A stretch of 64,000 bases of DNA from Bacillota bacterium (GCA_023408815.1 JAEYJO010000032.1:49715-113714), one strand, 5' to 3'; numbered from the stretch's first letter, positions 8,258-16,838 are shown. Notes: generated by a model not told the origin, from the letters alone. Made by a program: numbers and translations.

Positions 8258-9319
8258 ATGGACTTGAGAAGAGGGAAAGAAAATGGATTGTGGACAAAGG
8301 GACTGCGATTTCTCTGCACAGCGTCGGCGTTTCTTATACTGCCGGTCTATGTGGTGGCCCGGATATTATTTAAAATCGCTATTGTGCGGGATAACGAAAT
8401 CACATTTTTTAAACATCCTGTAGTAAGATATCTAATGGACGGCATTGGAGCTAAAATCGACGCCATCAAAAATAACAGGCCGGAGGAGCAGGCAGAATCC
8501 GGCAAGGGCTTCGCGTGCTTTCGGCAGGAGATAGAAGCAGGAAAAGCATGGTTCCTTTCGCAGAACAAGGAGAGAATCACGGTCACAAGCTATGACGGAT
8601 TAAAACTCGCGGCATATTATCTTCCGGCGGAAGGCGATTCCGACAGGGTGATGATTCTGATGCACGGGTACCGCAACGATGGCTTCGGGGATTTCAGCGG
8701 TCTGGCGGAGTTCTATCACAGTATGGGTTATCATCTCCTCGTGCCTCATCAAAGAAGCCACGGGGAAAGCGAGGGAACCTATATCTGCTACGGCGTGAAG
8801 GAGCGGTATGATCTGAAACAATGGGCGGAATATGCCGTTAGCCGTTTTGAGGGAAAGTGCTGCGTCTTTTTGTCAGGTATTTCTATGGGAGGGGCTACGG
8901 TGCTCATGGCAGCAGATCTGGAACTGCCGTCTCAGGTAAAGGGAATCATAGCGGACTGTGCGTTTACTTCGCCGTGGGATACTTTTTCTCATGTGATGAA
9001 GATGGATTATCATCTTCCGAGATTTCCGTTCTTATATGCGGCGGATTACGTATGCAGAAATAGAGCGGGATTTCGTTTCAAGGAATGCAGCACCATTTCG
9101 TGCATGAAAAGGAATAAGATTCCGGTGCTGTTCATACATGGCGGAAGCGACACTTTCGTGCCCACCGAAATGACCTATAAAAATTACGAGGCCTGCGCTG
9201 CCCCGAAGGAAATATTGATCGTGGATCAGGCGGCTCACGGAACCAGTAATCTGGTGGAGCCTGAGGTTTACCGCAGTACGGTAATAAATTTTATGGAGAA
9301 ATGGACAGATGGAAATTAA
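8258..9319 (+). CDS. Membrane-anchored alpha/beta hydrolase
   Basis: A 353-residue serine hydrolase of the alpha/beta fold. A basic N-terminus is followed by one hydrophobic anchor near residues 12-34. The oxyanion segment MHGYRNDGFGDFSG lies near 133, the nucleophile elbow GISMGG near 207, the acid in GGSDTFVP near 297 and the histidine in AAHGTS near 327, so the triad is complete. The substrate is unknown; the layout resembles BAAT-like or YqkD-like esterases in Firmicutes. ATG 8258 follows GGAAAGGG; an in-frame GTG at 8252 is too close to it. The stop overlaps the start of the next gene by 11 nt, indicating translational coupling. Confidence 0.87.
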   Translation: MDLRRGKENGLWTKGLRFLCTASAFLILPVYVVARILFKIAIVRDNEITFFKHPVVRYLMDGIGAKIDAIKNNRPEEQAESGKGFACFRQEIEAGKAWFLSQNKERITVTSYDGLKLAAYYLPAEGDSDRVMILMHGYRNDGFGDFSGLAEFYHSMGYHLLVPHQRSHGESEGTYICYGVKERYDLKQWAEYAVSRFEGKCCVFLSGISMGGATVLMAADLELPSQVKGIIADCAFTSPWDTFSHVMKMDYHLPRFPFLYAADYVCRNRAGFRFKECSTISCMKRNKIPVLFIHGGSDTFVPTEMTYKNYEACAAPKEILIVDQAAHGTSNLVEPEVYRSTVINFMEKWTDGN

Positions 9320-9884
9320 GGAACTGATACATTTTATAGGGCTGCTGGAAAAACTGAAATGCAATACGAGGCATTCGTGGACCACCAGCGGAAGAAAGGA
9401 AAGCGTGGCGGAGCACAGCTTCATGCTGGCGGTCATGGCATATCTGGTAAAGGATGCCTTTCCGGAAACGGATATGAATAAGGTGATCGTGATGTGCCTT
9501 CTGCACGATTTCGGCGAGGCTGTGACCGGGGATATTCCTGCTTTTGAAAAGACCAAGACAGATGAAGACACGGAGGAAGAAGCGATTGCCGGCCTGCTTA
9601 GTGAATTGCCGGATAAGCAGAGAGAGGAAATGAGCGCTTTGTTCCGGGAGATGAAGGAGATGAAGACGCCGGAGGCAAAGCTGTGCAAGGGGTTGGATAA
9701 GATGGAAGCGGTGCTGCAGCATAATGAGGCGGATATCAGCACATGGCTGCCGCTGGAGTATGAGCTGCAGCTTAAATATGGGGAGAAAGAAGTGGAATTT
9801 TCCCCTTATCTTACAGCTTTGAAGGAGCAGTTGAATGAGGATAGCAGGAAGAAAATTGCTAAGGAAAAGGAATCGATGAAATAA
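9309..9884 (+). CDS. HD-domain phosphohydrolase, YfbR/HDDC2-like
   Basis: A 191-residue cytosolic metal-dependent phosphohydrolase. The HD-domain ligands can be traced: H in NTRHSW near residue 22, H in AEHSF near 35, the HD pair in LLHDFGEA near 65 followed by TGDIPAFEK, and a late D in KGLDKMEA near 120. This pattern matches the YfbR/HDDC2 group of 5'-deoxynucleotidases. It overlaps the hydrolase gene by 11 nt and is followed 15 nt later by the HAD gene, so the three form one operon. Confidence 0.88.
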   Translation: MEIKELIHFIGLLEKLKCNTRHSWTTSGRKESVAEHSFMLAVMAYLVKDAFPETDMNKVIVMCLLHDFGEAVTGDIPAFEKTKTDEDTEEEAIAGLLSELPDKQREEMSALFREMKEMKTPEAKLCKGLDKMEAVLQHNEADISTWLPLEYELQLKYGEKEVEFSPYLTALKEQLNEDSRKKIAKEKESMK

Positions 9885-9899
9885 GCAGGAGAATAGAAG

Positions 9900-10733
9900 A
9901 TGGATATTAAGTGCATTGCGTTGGATTTGGACAGGACGACTTTGGATGCGCGGGGGAGGCTGTCCGAAGGAAACCGGGCAGCGCTTGAGCAGGCTATTGA
10001 AAGAGGGATACATATTGTTGTGGCGAGCGGGCGTTCATATCATACGCTGCCGGAAGAAATCAGAAGCTTCCCGGGAATAGAATATGCGGTAACCGGGAAC
10101 GGTGCGGCGATGTATCATGTGCCTTCGGCAAAATGTCTGCATAAATATTTACTGGAGAAAGAGGATGTACTCGCTATCCTGGAGGAGACGGAAAGAGATG
10201 CTGTGTCATATGAAGCTTTTATAGATGGAACGGCATATGCCAGTAAAGAATATATTGAGAATCCGGAAGCCTTCGGCGCTTCCCCGGAAGCGGTGGAATA
10301 TGTAAGGACGACCAGGTGTCTGAAGGAGGATATTGTTTCCTTCATCATGGAAAAGCAGGCGGTACTGGACAGCATAGATATCATAGTTAACGATGAAGTT
10401 AAAAAAAGAGATATATGGGAAAGGGTACAGAGACGAACAAATAAAGTTTACATAACTTCTTCGGTTCGTCAGCTCATCGAAATTTCTCACCAGAATGCGG
10501 GAAAGCATACCGGTGTCACGTATTTTATGGATATGTTAGGATTAAGGCGCGAGGAGGTTGCGGCCTTCGGCGATGGAGATAATGATATTGACATGCTTCT
10601 TCATGTGGGACATGGAATTGCCATGGAGAACGCTTCGCAGGGATGCAAAGAGGCGGCGGACTATGTGACAAAGCGTCATGACGAGGATGGCGTGGCGTAT
10701 GGAATGAGAGAAATACTGCGGGTGATTGATTGA
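9900..10733 (+). CDS. Cof-type HAD-superfamily phosphatase
   Basis: A 277-residue HAD-IIB phosphatase. Motif I is DLDRTTLD with the nucleophile at residue 8 and the general acid at 10; motif II lies at VVASGRSY near 41; the Lys of motif III is in the GKHTGVTY segment near 202; motif IV is GDGDNDIDML near 224. The Cof-type cap occupies about 85-185. Substrates of this group are small phosphorylated sugars, nucleotides or cofactors. ATG 9900 has a GGAG about 8 nt upstream. It follows the HD gene closely and shares its transcript. Confidence 0.9.
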   Translation: MDIKCIALDLDRTTLDARGRLSEGNRAALEQAIERGIHIVVASGRSYHTLPEEIRSFPGIEYAVTGNGAAMYHVPSAKCLHKYLLEKEDVLAILEETERDAVSYEAFIDGTAYASKEYIENPEAFGASPEAVEYVRTTRCLKEDIVSFIMEKQAVLDSIDIIVNDEVKKRDIWERVQRRTNKVYITSSVRQLIEISHQNAGKHTGVTYFMDMLGLRREEVAAFGDGDNDIDMLLHVGHGIAMENASQGCKEAADYVTKRHDEDGVAYGMREILRVID

Positions 10734-10770
10734 TGGCAGCAGGAAATAAGAAAATGGGAGACGAGTCGTT

Positions 10771-12291
10771 ATGGATATAGGAAAGAAGAGGAATGAAGCC
10801 AGGGGAAACGGGAAGATAAATAAAGGCCCCGGCAGGAAAGGCACTGAGGGAGATGGTGCGAGAGCGAAAAGCGGAAACAGGAGTACGAACGCGAGCGGAA
10901 AAGGAGAGAGGGGCAGAGATAAGGATAAAGATAGGTGGGGAGAAGAACGCGGGAAGAGGGAAACACGAGAAAGAGGTAATGGTGAGGGTTCACGGAGAAG
11001 TGAAGGGAAAGTAAGTGGAAAAGGAAATGGAAGCGTTGACAGAGATAAAGATAAGCGTAGAAATGAAAATGTAAATGGGGACTGGAGAGCACGAGGACCA
11101 AAAGGAGAACCTGAAAAGGGTGGAAAGTTCAAGGCGAAAAACAAGGACGGCCGATGCAAAGTGTCCAGAGAATGCGGCGGCTGTCAGATGATAGATGTGC
11201 CGTATCCCGAACAGCTCATAAGGAAGCATAAGGAAACGGAAACGCTTTTAAAACCTTTCGTAAAGCTGGAAGGTATTATAGGCATGGACGAGCCGGAGCA
11301 TTATAGAAATAAGGTGAATGCGGCTTTTACCCATGACAGAAAAGGCAAACCGCTGTCAGGGGTATTCAAGGAGGGAACGCATTATATCATTCCTGTTGAG
11401 GAATGTCTGCTGGAAAATAAAAAGGCCGATGAAATTATCGGTTCGATCAGAGAGCTTCTTCCTTCCTTTAAAATTAAGACTTATGATGAGGACACGGGCT
11501 ACGGGCTCCTTCGCCATGTGATGGTGCGCGTGGGATATACCAGCGGGCAGATTATGGTAGTGCTAGTGCTCGCTTCGCCCATCATGCCTTCCAAAAACAA
11601 TTTTGTGAAAGCGCTGCTCAAGCTTCATCCGGATATTACCACGATCGTCATAAATGTGAACGACAGGAAGACAAGCATGGTTCTGGGGGATAAGGAGCAA
11701 GTGATATACGGAAAGGGTTATATTGAAGACAGTTTGAACGGCAAATCCTTCAAGATTTCGCCCAAATCCTTCTATCAGATCAATTCCGTGCAGACGCAGA
11801 AGCTCTATGGCAAGGCTATAGAATATGCCGGACTCACCGGAAAAGAAACGATACTCGATGCGTACTGCGGCATCGGTACTATCGGCATAATGGCAGCCGA
11901 TAAGGCCAAACAGGTAATCGGTGTGGAATTAAATAAGGATGCCGTGAAGGACGCCGTAATAAACGCTAAACAGAACCAAATATCCAACATACAATTCTAT
12001 CAGAAGGATGCTGGTGAATTCATGGTGCAGCTTGCCGAGCAGGGAACGCAAATAGACACCGTATTCATGGACCCGCCCCGCGCAGGCAGCGACGAGGTAT
12101 TCTTGAATTCACTGGTGGCGCTGAAGCCCAAAAAGGTAGTGTATGTTTCCTGCAACCCGGAAACGCTGGCGAGGGATCTGGAGTATCTGGTGAAGAAGGG
12201 GTATCGAGGGGTGAAGGGAGTGGCGGTGGATATGTTTCCGTTTACTTCGCATGTGGAGACAGTGATATCACTACATCGGAAAGATACGTGA
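10771..12291 (+). CDS. rlmD: RlmD-like 23S rRNA (uracil-5-)-methyltransferase with a low-complexity N-terminal extension
   Basis: A 506-residue SAM-dependent enzyme that would methylate uracil in 23S rRNA. Residues about 1-125 are extremely rich in G, R, K, E, D and N with no hydrophobic core and should be disordered. Then come the iron-sulphur cysteines (C near 129 and CGGC near 136), the SAM motif DAYCGIGTIGI near 371, DPPRAG near 431 and the catalytic Cys in SCNPETLARDL near 461. The usual N-terminal TRAM domain is absent or replaced by the extension. The last residues after HVETV look atypical, and the 3' end is probably the attachment site of the ICE, which would have supplied the final codons. 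Confidence 0.85.
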   Translation: MDIGKKRNEARGNGKINKGPGRKGTEGDGARAKSGNRSTNASGKGERGRDKDKDRWGEERGKRETRERGNGEGSRRSEGKVSGKGNGSVDRDKDKRRNENVNGDWRARGPKGEPEKGGKFKAKNKDGRCKVSRECGGCQMIDVPYPEQLIRKHKETETLLKPFVKLEGIIGMDEPEHYRNKVNAAFTHDRKGKPLSGVFKEGTHYIIPVEECLLENKKADEIIGSIRELLPSFKIKTYDEDTGYGLLRHVMVRVGYTSGQIMVVLVLASPIMPSKNNFVKALLKLHPDITTIVINVNDRKTSMVLGDKEQVIYGKGYIEDSLNGKSFKISPKSFYQINSVQTQKLYGKAIEYAGLTGKETILDAYCGIGTIGIMAADKAKQVIGVELNKDAVKDAVINAKQNQISNIQFYQKDAGEFMVQLAEQGTQIDTVFMDPPRAGSDEVFLNSLVALKPKKVVYVSCNPETLARDLEYLVKKGYRGVKGVAVDMFPFTSHVETVISLHRKDT

Positions 12292-12295
12292 AACT
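12246..12295 (+). other. Putative left attachment junction (attL) of the ICE
   Basis: The junction lies near the codons for HVETV at the end of the methyltransferase gene. Downstream, backbone genes give way to parB, parM, conjugation and mobile-element genes on the same strand for 50 kb. The 3' end of rumA/rlmD-type genes is a known integration site for Firmicutes ICEs. The exact core and the right-hand copy cannot be seen because the right end is not in the window. Confidence 0.45.
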
Positions 12296-12578
12296 CCTTG
12301 ATTTTAGGCACTTTGAGCGGTTTTTCCGTTTCGACCAAAGTGACCGAAAAACGTATAAAAAAGCAATTTCGGACGGAGTAAATGTGTCAGTGGTTCTTGA
12401 TATGGTGTCTCGAAACACATAAATCTACGGTTCATAAATTCATTTAAAATAAAAAAATCTTTATCATTCAACTAAATAGTTAAAAGTCGTACAGACCGCT
12501 TATTTTCAAGCTTTTATGAGAATAGGTGGTCTTTTTATTTTTCTTGATAGAAATGAAAATAAAGGATGAATAAGGAAG
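12292..12578. other. Intergenic left end of the ICE
   Basis: No gene is seen in these 287 bp. An inverted repeat CACTTTG...CAAAGTG (about 12309-12343) lies just after the stop codon, and a strong terminator-like hairpin lies at 12493-12542 before parB. Confidence 0.5.
12493..12542 (+). terminator. Terminator/attenuator upstream of parB
   Basis: Positions 12493-12508 (AGACCGCTTATTTTCA) pair along 16 bp with 12517-12532, allowing G-U pairs, and are followed by a T-rich run. Because it precedes parB by only about 40 bp it may act as an attenuator in the ICE maintenance operon. Confidence 0.65.
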
Positions 12579-13658
12579 GTGGTGAAGAAGTTGGAAGAAA
12601 AGACGGAAATGTGTTCTTCTTGGCAGGAAGACTATGATACGGTAAGTGAAATGGTTAAAAATAAGCAGGAAATTGTGATAATCAAGCTAAATCAGCTAAG
12701 CGATTTCAAGAATCATCCATTTAAGGTGGAGTATAATACAGAGCTATTTGAGTTGATGCAGAGCATTGAAGCAGATGGAATTCTGGTTCCTTTGTTGGTA
12801 AGACCCAAACCGAAAGGACAAGGATATGAGATTATTGCTGGGCATCGAAGAAAAGCTGCCTGTGAGTGGGCGGGTATTGGTGAGATTCCTGCCATAGTTA
12901 GGAATTTAAGTAACCGTCAAGCAGTCATTGCTATGGTCAATAGTAACCTGCAAAGAGAGAATATCAAGCCCAGTGAAAAAGCCTTTGCTTATCGGATGCG
13001 ATTAGAAGCAATGAAACAGCAGGGTAAGAGAACGGATTTAACTTCTTGCCAAGTTGGCAAAAGGTTAGTAGGAGAGGAGTTAGAAAAAGAAGAAGTACAG
13101 TCTGACTGTAATCCTACATTAGAACTTGCGGAGGTTACTTATGGAATAAATAGTGATGGGATATGGGAATTAAAAAATGAAGTACGAACAGAAAAAGTAA
13201 CGATTAATTCTAATCAGGAACTTTCTGCACAGTATGGAGAAAGCCAAAGACAAATAAACAGATATATCCGTCTAACATATCTCATTCCTAAACTATTAGA
13301 TATGGTGGATGCTGAGAAGATAGCATTTACGGTAGCAGTGGAGCTTTCCTATTTGAAGGAAGAAGAACAGTATGAACTTCATGCGGTCCTGGATTTAGAA
13401 CAGTGTACTCCTTCTTTATCACAGGCAAATCGGTTGAAACGACTTAGCCAAGAAGGAAAGTTAGATATGGAGGAAATCTATCAGATAATGGAGGAAGTGA
13501 AACCGAACCAGAAACCACAGCTTAAAATAAAGTCAGAACGACTAGAGAAATACTTTCCACAGGATTTCACGGAGAGACAAAAAGTGGAGTTGATTGAAAC
13601 GCTGGTGAAGGATTGGTATCGGAATCAGCCACCAGTAAATAAAGGGGAAAAAAGGTGA
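12579..13658 (+). CDS. parB: ParB/Spo0J-family partition protein
   Basis: About 359 residues. The N-terminal ParB nuclease-like/CTPase domain (about 25-130) shows the LNQLSDFKNHPFK segment, DGILVPLLVRP and the motif AGHRRKAACEW near 88; a ParB-type helix-turn-helix region follows, containing the polar QYGESQRQINRYIRLTYL near 222. It would bind element DNA for maintenance or regulation. The start is uncertain: GTG at 12579 or 12582, or TTG at 12591, which is better spaced from the AAGGAAGGTGG site. It heads an operon with the actin-like and ParR-like genes, which follow by 6 and 13 nt. Confidence 0.85.
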   Translation: MVKKLEEKTEMCSSWQEDYDTVSEMVKNKQEIVIIKLNQLSDFKNHPFKVEYNTELFELMQSIEADGILVPLLVRPKPKGQGYEIIAGHRRKAACEWAGIGEIPAIVRNLSNRQAVIAMVNSNLQRENIKPSEKAFAYRMRLEAMKQQGKRTDLTSCQVGKRLVGEELEKEEVQSDCNPTLELAEVTYGINSDGIWELKNEVRTEKVTINSNQELSAQYGESQRQINRYIRLTYLIPKLLDMVDAEKIAFTVAVELSYLKEEEQYELHAVLDLEQCTPSLSQANRLKRLSQEGKLDMEEIYQIMEEVKPNQKPQLKIKSERLEKYFPQDFTERQKVELIETLVKDWYRNQPPVNKGEKR

Positions 13659-13697
13659 TACAGTATGAAAACATTATTTCCAAGGAGGAAACAGAGA

Positions 13698-14621
13698 ATG
13701 GAGCAAAAACAATTAGAGATTATCGGAGTGGATCATGGATTTTCCATGATGAAAACAGTCAGTCAGGTCTTTACATCCGGAGTGGGAGAAATAGCAACCG
13801 AAGCAGCAATCTCTGATAAGCTATTAGAATATCAGGGAAAATACTACCGCATTGGTGGGGAGCGGCTGACCGTGAAGCCGACTAAGGTGACCGATGAAAA
13901 GTATTATATATTGACGTTGGCAGCCATAGCAATGGAACTGGAGCGAAGAGGAATGAGAAGTGCAGATGTTTTTTTATCCGTAGGGCTTCCGCTTACCAGA
14001 TTTGGAGCCGAAAAGCAGGATTTTATTCATTACCTGTCCAAGAGCAGGGAGCTTGCGTTCAAATATGAAAGAAAAGAGTATCGAATCCGGCTGGAGAGGG
14101 TGGCAGTCTTTCCACAATGCTATGCTGCGGTGGCGGAGCAAATGACAAGTTTTCCAGCCAAGGTCTTGGTGGTGGATATTGGAAGCTGGACGATTGATTT
14201 GTTGCCGATTGTAGAAAAGTCCCCCGATGAATCCCGCTGTGTTACCACTCCCAAGGGACTTATTACCTGTATGCGATCCATCAACGAGCAGAGTGTTCGC
14301 CTGCTGAATGGGGAGATTGATGAAAGTGAAATTCAGCAGGTCATGCGGTTTGGCAAAAGCAATCTGGAGGAGGACTATGTACAGATTATGACCAAGGAAA
14401 TAGAATCCTTTGCTGCTTATGTTTACGACTTAATTGGAGAACATGGCTACAACCTAAATACCACCAACATCGTTTTTGTAGGTGGTGGAGCTACAGTGAT
14501 GCGGTTGTTTGGCAGGTTAAAGCAAAAGAATATCACATTCATTGAGGATATCAAGGCAAATGCCAAAGGGTATGAAATGCTTGCAAGAATGGTATTAAAA
14601 TCTAAAAGAAAGAATGGATAG
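13698..14621 (+). CDS. ParM/Alp-like actin-family ATPase
   Basis: A 307-residue actin-fold protein likely to form filaments that segregate the excised element. The phosphate-1 loop is IIGVDHGFSMMK near residue 8, phosphate-2 is VVDIGSWTIDL near 163, and the adenosine loop is VFVGGGATV near 257. Length and order match ParM-like proteins of plasmids and Clostridial ICEs. I start it at ATG 13698, 9 nt after AAGGAGG (13682-13688); the frame is open to ATG 13665 but that start has no ribosome binding site. Confidence 0.82.
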   Translation: MEQKQLEIIGVDHGFSMMKTVSQVFTSGVGEIATEAAISDKLLEYQGKYYRIGGERLTVKPTKVTDEKYYILTLAAIAMELERRGMRSADVFLSVGLPLTRFGAEKQDFIHYLSKSRELAFKYERKEYRIRLERVAVFPQCYAAVAEQMTSFPAKVLVVDIGSWTIDLLPIVEKSPDESRCVTTPKGLITCMRSINEQSVRLLNGEIDESEIQQVMRFGKSNLEEDYVQIMTKEIESFAAYVYDLIGEHGYNLNTTNIVFVGGGATVMRLFGRLKQKNITFIEDIKANAKGYEMLARMVLKSKRKNG

Positions 14622-14634
14622 CAAAGGAGTATAA

Positions 14635-15066
14635 ATGGCGAAGGATGATAACATTGTAGTATATAGTTTAAGGCTGAATATGGATATTCCCAAGCATCAA
14701 AAAATCAATGAGGTATTAAAGGACTTAAATCCTGACATTTATAAATCCAAGAACCGTTTTCTTGTCAATGCAGTGGACATGTATATTGATAGCTTTGAAA
14801 AGGATGAACTAACGAAGCAGGAAAGCAAGAAAAAAGCCCAAAGGCAGGAGTATATCAGCCGAGAGGAACTTACTAAGATGAAAGAAGAAATCCGGTATGA
14901 GTTGATGACAGAGGTGCGAAATGAAGTAATCAAGCTGCTTGGCGGTGTGATTTCCGGAATGCACATTGGACAGGGAATACAGATGACGGATAGGATAAAT
15001 GTGAAAAATGAAGATCAGACACATGACGATGAAACCATGGAGAAACTGGCAATGGACTGGTCATAA
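14635..15066 (+). CDS. ParR-like centromere-binding protein (probable)
   Basis: A 143-residue polar protein directly after the actin-like gene. Its first 55 residues (VYSLRLNMDIPKHQKINEVL... KSKNRFLVNAVDMY) fit a ribbon-helix-helix DNA-binding fold, followed by a charged helical region and a C-terminal acidic tail. In parM-type cassettes the adaptor that links DNA to the filament is encoded directly after parM, so position and fold suggest a ParR role. No sequence family was recognised with certainty. Confidence 0.6.
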   Translation: MAKDDNIVVYSLRLNMDIPKHQKINEVLKDLNPDIYKSKNRFLVNAVDMYIDSFEKDELTKQESKKKAQRQEYISREELTKMKEEIRYELMTEVRNEVIKLLGGVISGMHIGQGIQMTDRINVKNEDQTHDDETMEKLAMDWS

Positions 15067-15083
15067 GAAAGGGAGGAAGCAAA

Positions 15084-15257
15084 ATGAGGGTAGTAAGTGG
15101 ACTGGGTGTGCTAGTTCTAACCATAGTAAAAATCATCCTTTGGATGGTAACAAAGATAATTTTTCTTGTAATAGAACTAACCAAACTGATTCTTCTTTTA
15201 TTCGGACTTGTAATGAGAATATTCCTTGTATTTGTCAGAGCAGGTACTCCGCAATAG
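15084..15257 (+). CDS. Small membrane protein
   Basis: A 57-residue protein, almost entirely hydrophobic (MRVVSGLGVLVLTIVKIILW and two further apolar stretches), predicted to span the membrane once or twice. ATG 15084 follows GGGAGG (15071-15076) by 7 nt, which strongly supports translation. It is the fourth gene of the par operon. Function unknown; anchoring of the partition apparatus is only a guess. Confidence 0.65.
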   Translation: MRVVSGLGVLVLTIVKIILWMVTKIIFLVIELTKLILLLFGLVMRIFLVFVRAGTPQ

Positions 15258-15652
15258 ACCACAAATGATAAGATAAATGTGGAAGGAAAAGAGGGAGAAG
15301 GATGTATTACATACGTGACAGACCAGAATGGTTACCGTGACCGAAACAAGTGGAATGACGCAAGTGAAATGACACCTTGCGATAAGGAGTAGGTCATACG
15401 ACAAGAACATACCAGCCGATTCCTTATAACGGGAATAGGTATCGAAACGAAAAGTAGCCCGCTGTGGCTTTTAAATTGAATCAAAAAAATCAGATAGAAC
15501 CGAATCAACTGTTACACTTCGCTGTACGTTGGTTTGGCTCTATTTTTATATAAAGGAAATGTTTCTGATAAAAAGAGTCAGGAAGTTGTCAATGGGAATG
15601 TTGTAAAAAAGATTGACACTTTGATGGAGGAAACAGAATGGAGTGACAAACA
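15258..15652. other. Intergenic region with a micro-ORF and a terminator
   Basis: This 395-bp gap has no gene of normal size. It holds a 12-codon micro-ORF at 15302-15340 with a purine-rich ribosome-binding-like lead and a terminator at 15494-15549. The rest shows nothing I can identify. Confidence 0.5.
15494..15549 (+). terminator. Terminator of the par operon
   Basis: A long stem pairs ATAGAACCGAATCAAC (15494-15509) with GTTGGTTTGGCTCTAT, with one mismatch and G-U pairs, followed by five T residues. Confidence 0.7.
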
Positions 15653-15787
15653 ATGCTAATTATGTTGGGATTCGGAATGCTGCTGTTCCTAATGTTGCTA
15701 TATGCATTATGCAGGATAGCAGGGGAAGCAGATAAAAGGTTGGAGTCGATTTATTTACAGCATCTTGCCGACAAAGGGGGTGAGTGA
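15653..15787 (+). CDS. Small single-span membrane protein
   Basis: A 44-residue protein with one hydrophobic segment at residues 2-20 (LIMLGFGMLLFLMLLYALC) and a polar tail. ATG 15653 lies 9 nt after GGAG (15640-15643). Its end overlaps the GTG start of the next gene (GTGAGTGA), a typical coupled arrangement. Confidence 0.5.
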   Translation: MLIMLGFGMLLFLMLLYALCRIAGEADKRLESIYLQHLADKGGE

Positions 15788-16220
15788 GACGCAGATAGAT
15801 TTGCCCGGCGTTGCCGATGCGAGTGAAGATCAGTTTGTTAAACTGGTAAATCAGCTCAATCAGGATATTGAGTTTCGTAATAGTACAAAATCAAAAACAG
15901 AGCAGGAGCAGCTTTTGAATTTGACGTATCTTTTAAAGCGATATCGAAAGATAAAGATGCTGGAAAATAAGAAAGTTTTTCGGGAGATATATGATTGCGA
16001 GTATTGCCTTTATTATGAGAAGCCAAGAAGGTGTCCTGCAACACCAAGAAAAGGCTGCCCGTTGGAAAAAGGAATACCCGTAAAAGAAAGAGAGAAGCTG
16101 CCTTGCTGTCCAAATGATAGAAAAGGAAATTTCCCTTACGCAAATGAGGCGGCAACCTGTTTTGGATTCTGCTATCAAAAAATATTGTCGGAATTCTATA
16201 AGAGAAGGGAAGACAGATAG
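15780..16220 (+). CDS. Cysteine-rich hypothetical protein
   Basis: A 146-residue soluble protein. The first half is helical and polar; the second holds ten Cys residues, including YDCEYCLYY, RRCPATPRKGC, CCPN and CFGFC, spaced as in metal-binding clusters. I do not recognise the family. The GTG at 15780 overlaps the preceding stop; TTG 15765 is an alternative without a ribosome binding site. It lies between the par and Tad-like modules. Confidence 0.55.
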   Translation: MSETQIDLPGVADASEDQFVKLVNQLNQDIEFRNSTKSKTEQEQLLNLTYLLKRYRKIKMLENKKVFREIYDCEYCLYYEKPRRCPATPRKGCPLEKGIPVKEREKLPCCPNDRKGNFPYANEAATCFGFCYQKILSEFYKRREDR

Positions 16221-16236
16221 GAAAGGAAGAAGGAAA

Positions 16237-16269
16237 ATGTATTTCATACGGGATGAACCAGAGAAATGA
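16237..16269 (+). other. Micro-ORF, second MY[YF]IRD copy
   Basis: Ten codons reading MYFIRDEPEK after a GGAAGAAGG-rich lead. The micro-ORF at 15302-15340 reads MYYIRDRPEWLP after a similar lead. Two similar tiny frames 900 bp apart are unlikely to be chance, but translation is unproven. Confidence 0.35.
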
Positions 16270-16434
16270 CAAAAGAGGATAATCGGGTGGAAGTGTGAAG
16301 AAGAAAGCTTCTTTTCCTATTTTGTGTGATGCTGGGAAAGCGGCATCATAACGGGAAGTGTATATAAACAGCAGAAACAACTTGAAAAGGCTGCTTTTGC
16401 AGTAAAAAATAAAAAGAAAGACAGAGGTAGAACA

Positions 16435-16605
16435 GTGAAAGAGATATTTGAACAGTATGGGAGTGTAATCATAGCGGCAGTAGCAATCAGTGCGCTGGTA
16501 GCAATTATTGTAATCCTTCTGGCAACGGATGGAGTGGTGGCAAGTGCATTTAAAAATCTGATTAACAACTTCTTTAACAGAGCAGCCGGAACCATAACAG
16601 GCTGA
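16435..16605 (+). CDS. Small pilin-like membrane protein (copy 1)
   Basis: A 56-residue protein opening MKEIFEQYGSVIIAAVAISA, with one long hydrophobic helix (about 10-32) and a short polar C-terminal helix. The GTG start at 16435 follows AGAGG. The E-x-Y-G step followed by an alanine-rich helix resembles the mature N-terminus of Flp pilins (E-Y-G), without a leader peptide. It lies just before the secretion ATPase gene. Copy 2 at 16668 is nearly identical, so the pair is a recent tandem duplication. A pilin or pseudopilin role is inferred from context. Confidence 0.65.
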   Translation: MKEIFEQYGSVIIAAVAISALVAIIVILLATDGVVASAFKNLINNFFNRAAGTITG

Positions 16606-16667
16606 TTCAGATGGCAGGGATCAAGATTAAAGAAAAGAAGAATAAGGAAAAGGATGAGGTAAAGGAA

Positions 16668-16838
16668 ATGAAAGAGATATTTGAGCAATATGGAAGTGTA
16701 ATTATAGCAGCAGTAGCAATCAGTGCACTGGTAGCAATTATTGTGCTCCTTCTGGCAACGGATGGAGTGGTGGCAAATGCATTTAAAAATCTGATTGACA
16801 ACTTTTTTAACAGAGCAGCCGGAACTATAACAGGCTGA
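16668..16838 (+). CDS. Small pilin-like membrane protein (copy 2)
   Basis: A 56-residue near-duplicate of the preceding gene, differing at three positions (IVLLL for IVILL, VANAF for VASAF, IDNFF for INNFF). The ATG at 16668 aligns with the first copy; the frame is open to 16611, but that N-terminal stretch of K/E residues is not conserved. The two copies most likely encode interchangeable subunits of the structure driven by the following ATPase and TadB/C-like protein. Confidence 0.68.
   Translation: MKEIFEQYGSVIIAAVAISALVAIIVLLLATDGVVANAFKNLIDNFFNRAAGTITG

Noticed and set aside
10542..11159. Long minus-strand open frames opposite the RlmD-like extension
   Set aside because: They are S/P/L/F-rich mirror images of the purine-rich repeat and lack binding sites.
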